DNA of 64,000 bases from Shewanella kaireitica. Lineage in GTDB: Bacteria > Pseudomonadota > Gammaproteobacteria > Enterobacterales > Shewanellaceae. The stretch is taken from assembly GCF_023284045.1 (NCBI RefSeq), contig NZ_JAKIKQ010000003.1, positions 62,001 through 126,000 of the forward strand, written 5' to 3'. The position numbers were made by a program, and so were the translations under genes. Positions 63,896 to 64,000 of this stretch are shown in pieces. The notes beneath the pieces were generated by a model. That model saw only the letters and a list, made by a program, of their open reading frames with translations, did not search any database and was not told the origin of the DNA. How positions within the stretch are numbered: position 1 is the first letter of the stretch; every line of letters starts with the position of its first letter.

Positions 63896-64000
63896 TTACT
63901 TCTTACGCCAAGTGGTGCCTTCTGGCCCATCTTCAAGAATAACTCCTAACGCATTAAGTCCATCTCGTGCCACATCTGCTGCCGGCCAATCTTTCTCTGT
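63896..64000 (-). CDS. cysS: Cysteinyl-tRNA synthetase, C-terminal end only
   Basis: The last 34 codons of a minus-strand gene that continues beyond the window. The end [17 protein letters not shown] matches the conserved C-terminus of CysS, and cysS next to folD is a usual arrangement. The catalytic part is not in the window. Confidence 0.88.

Overview
This window looks like a chromosomal segment of a gammaproteobacterium of the genus Shewanella. That is an inference from gene content and order. The strongest evidence is the collinear core block tRNA-Pro/Arg/His, tig, clpP, clpX, lon, hupB, ppiD, fabV, sapABCDF and psp, followed by methionine gamma-lyase, dinG/polB and a Vibrio/Shewanella-type TonB2 cluster with its DUF3450 and TtpC partners. 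No rRNA, prophage, complete insertion sequence or CRISPR array was seen.

Left part (1-16.3 kb): a cut sbcC and sbcD (DNA-end processing nuclease); a periplasmic PepSY protein followed by a response regulator and a sensor kinase; avtA (alanine/valine aminotransferase); a YfcA-like TauE/SafE permease divergent from a LysR regulator; an unusual NERD-domain protein with two degenerate kinase folds; then small minus-strand genes (RraB-like, S4 RNA-binding, GNAT, parvulin), a DUF885 lipoprotein and a degenerate GGDEF protein.

Middle part (16.4-36 kb): a minus-strand TonB2-type energy-transduction operon (DUF3450, TtpC, ExbB, ExbD, TonB, TPR). Next to it lie two tandem paralogous small lipoproteins and a large TonB-dependent receptor, then a general porin. 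polB (DNA polymerase II) and dinG (helicase) diverge around a perfect LexA box. dinG leads a tightly packed run: TauE/SafE permease, priC, DUF2057 protein, HDAC-fold deacetylase, ComFB.

Right part (36-64 kb): the SRP RNA gene ffs with a decayed partial copy beside it, comEA, a DASS-family symporter, methionine gamma-lyase, the phage-shock regulon (pspF divergent from pspABC-ycjX-ycjF with a sigma-54 promoter), the sapABCDF ABC importer (SapD with an altered Walker A lysine), fabV, a decayed gene, and the proteostasis block ppiD/hupB/lon/clpX/clpP/tig. Three tRNA genes with a strong promoter follow, then folD, a 50-bp tandem repeat and the end of cysS.

Most of the window is ordinary core genome. 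The points most worth a second look are the NERD double-pseudokinase, the decayed second ffs copy, the SapD Walker A substitution, a plus-strand terminator inside the lon-hupB gap (possible small RNA), the frameshifted pseudogene after fabV, the paralogous lipoprotein pair beside the TonB system, and several strong unexplained palindromes.
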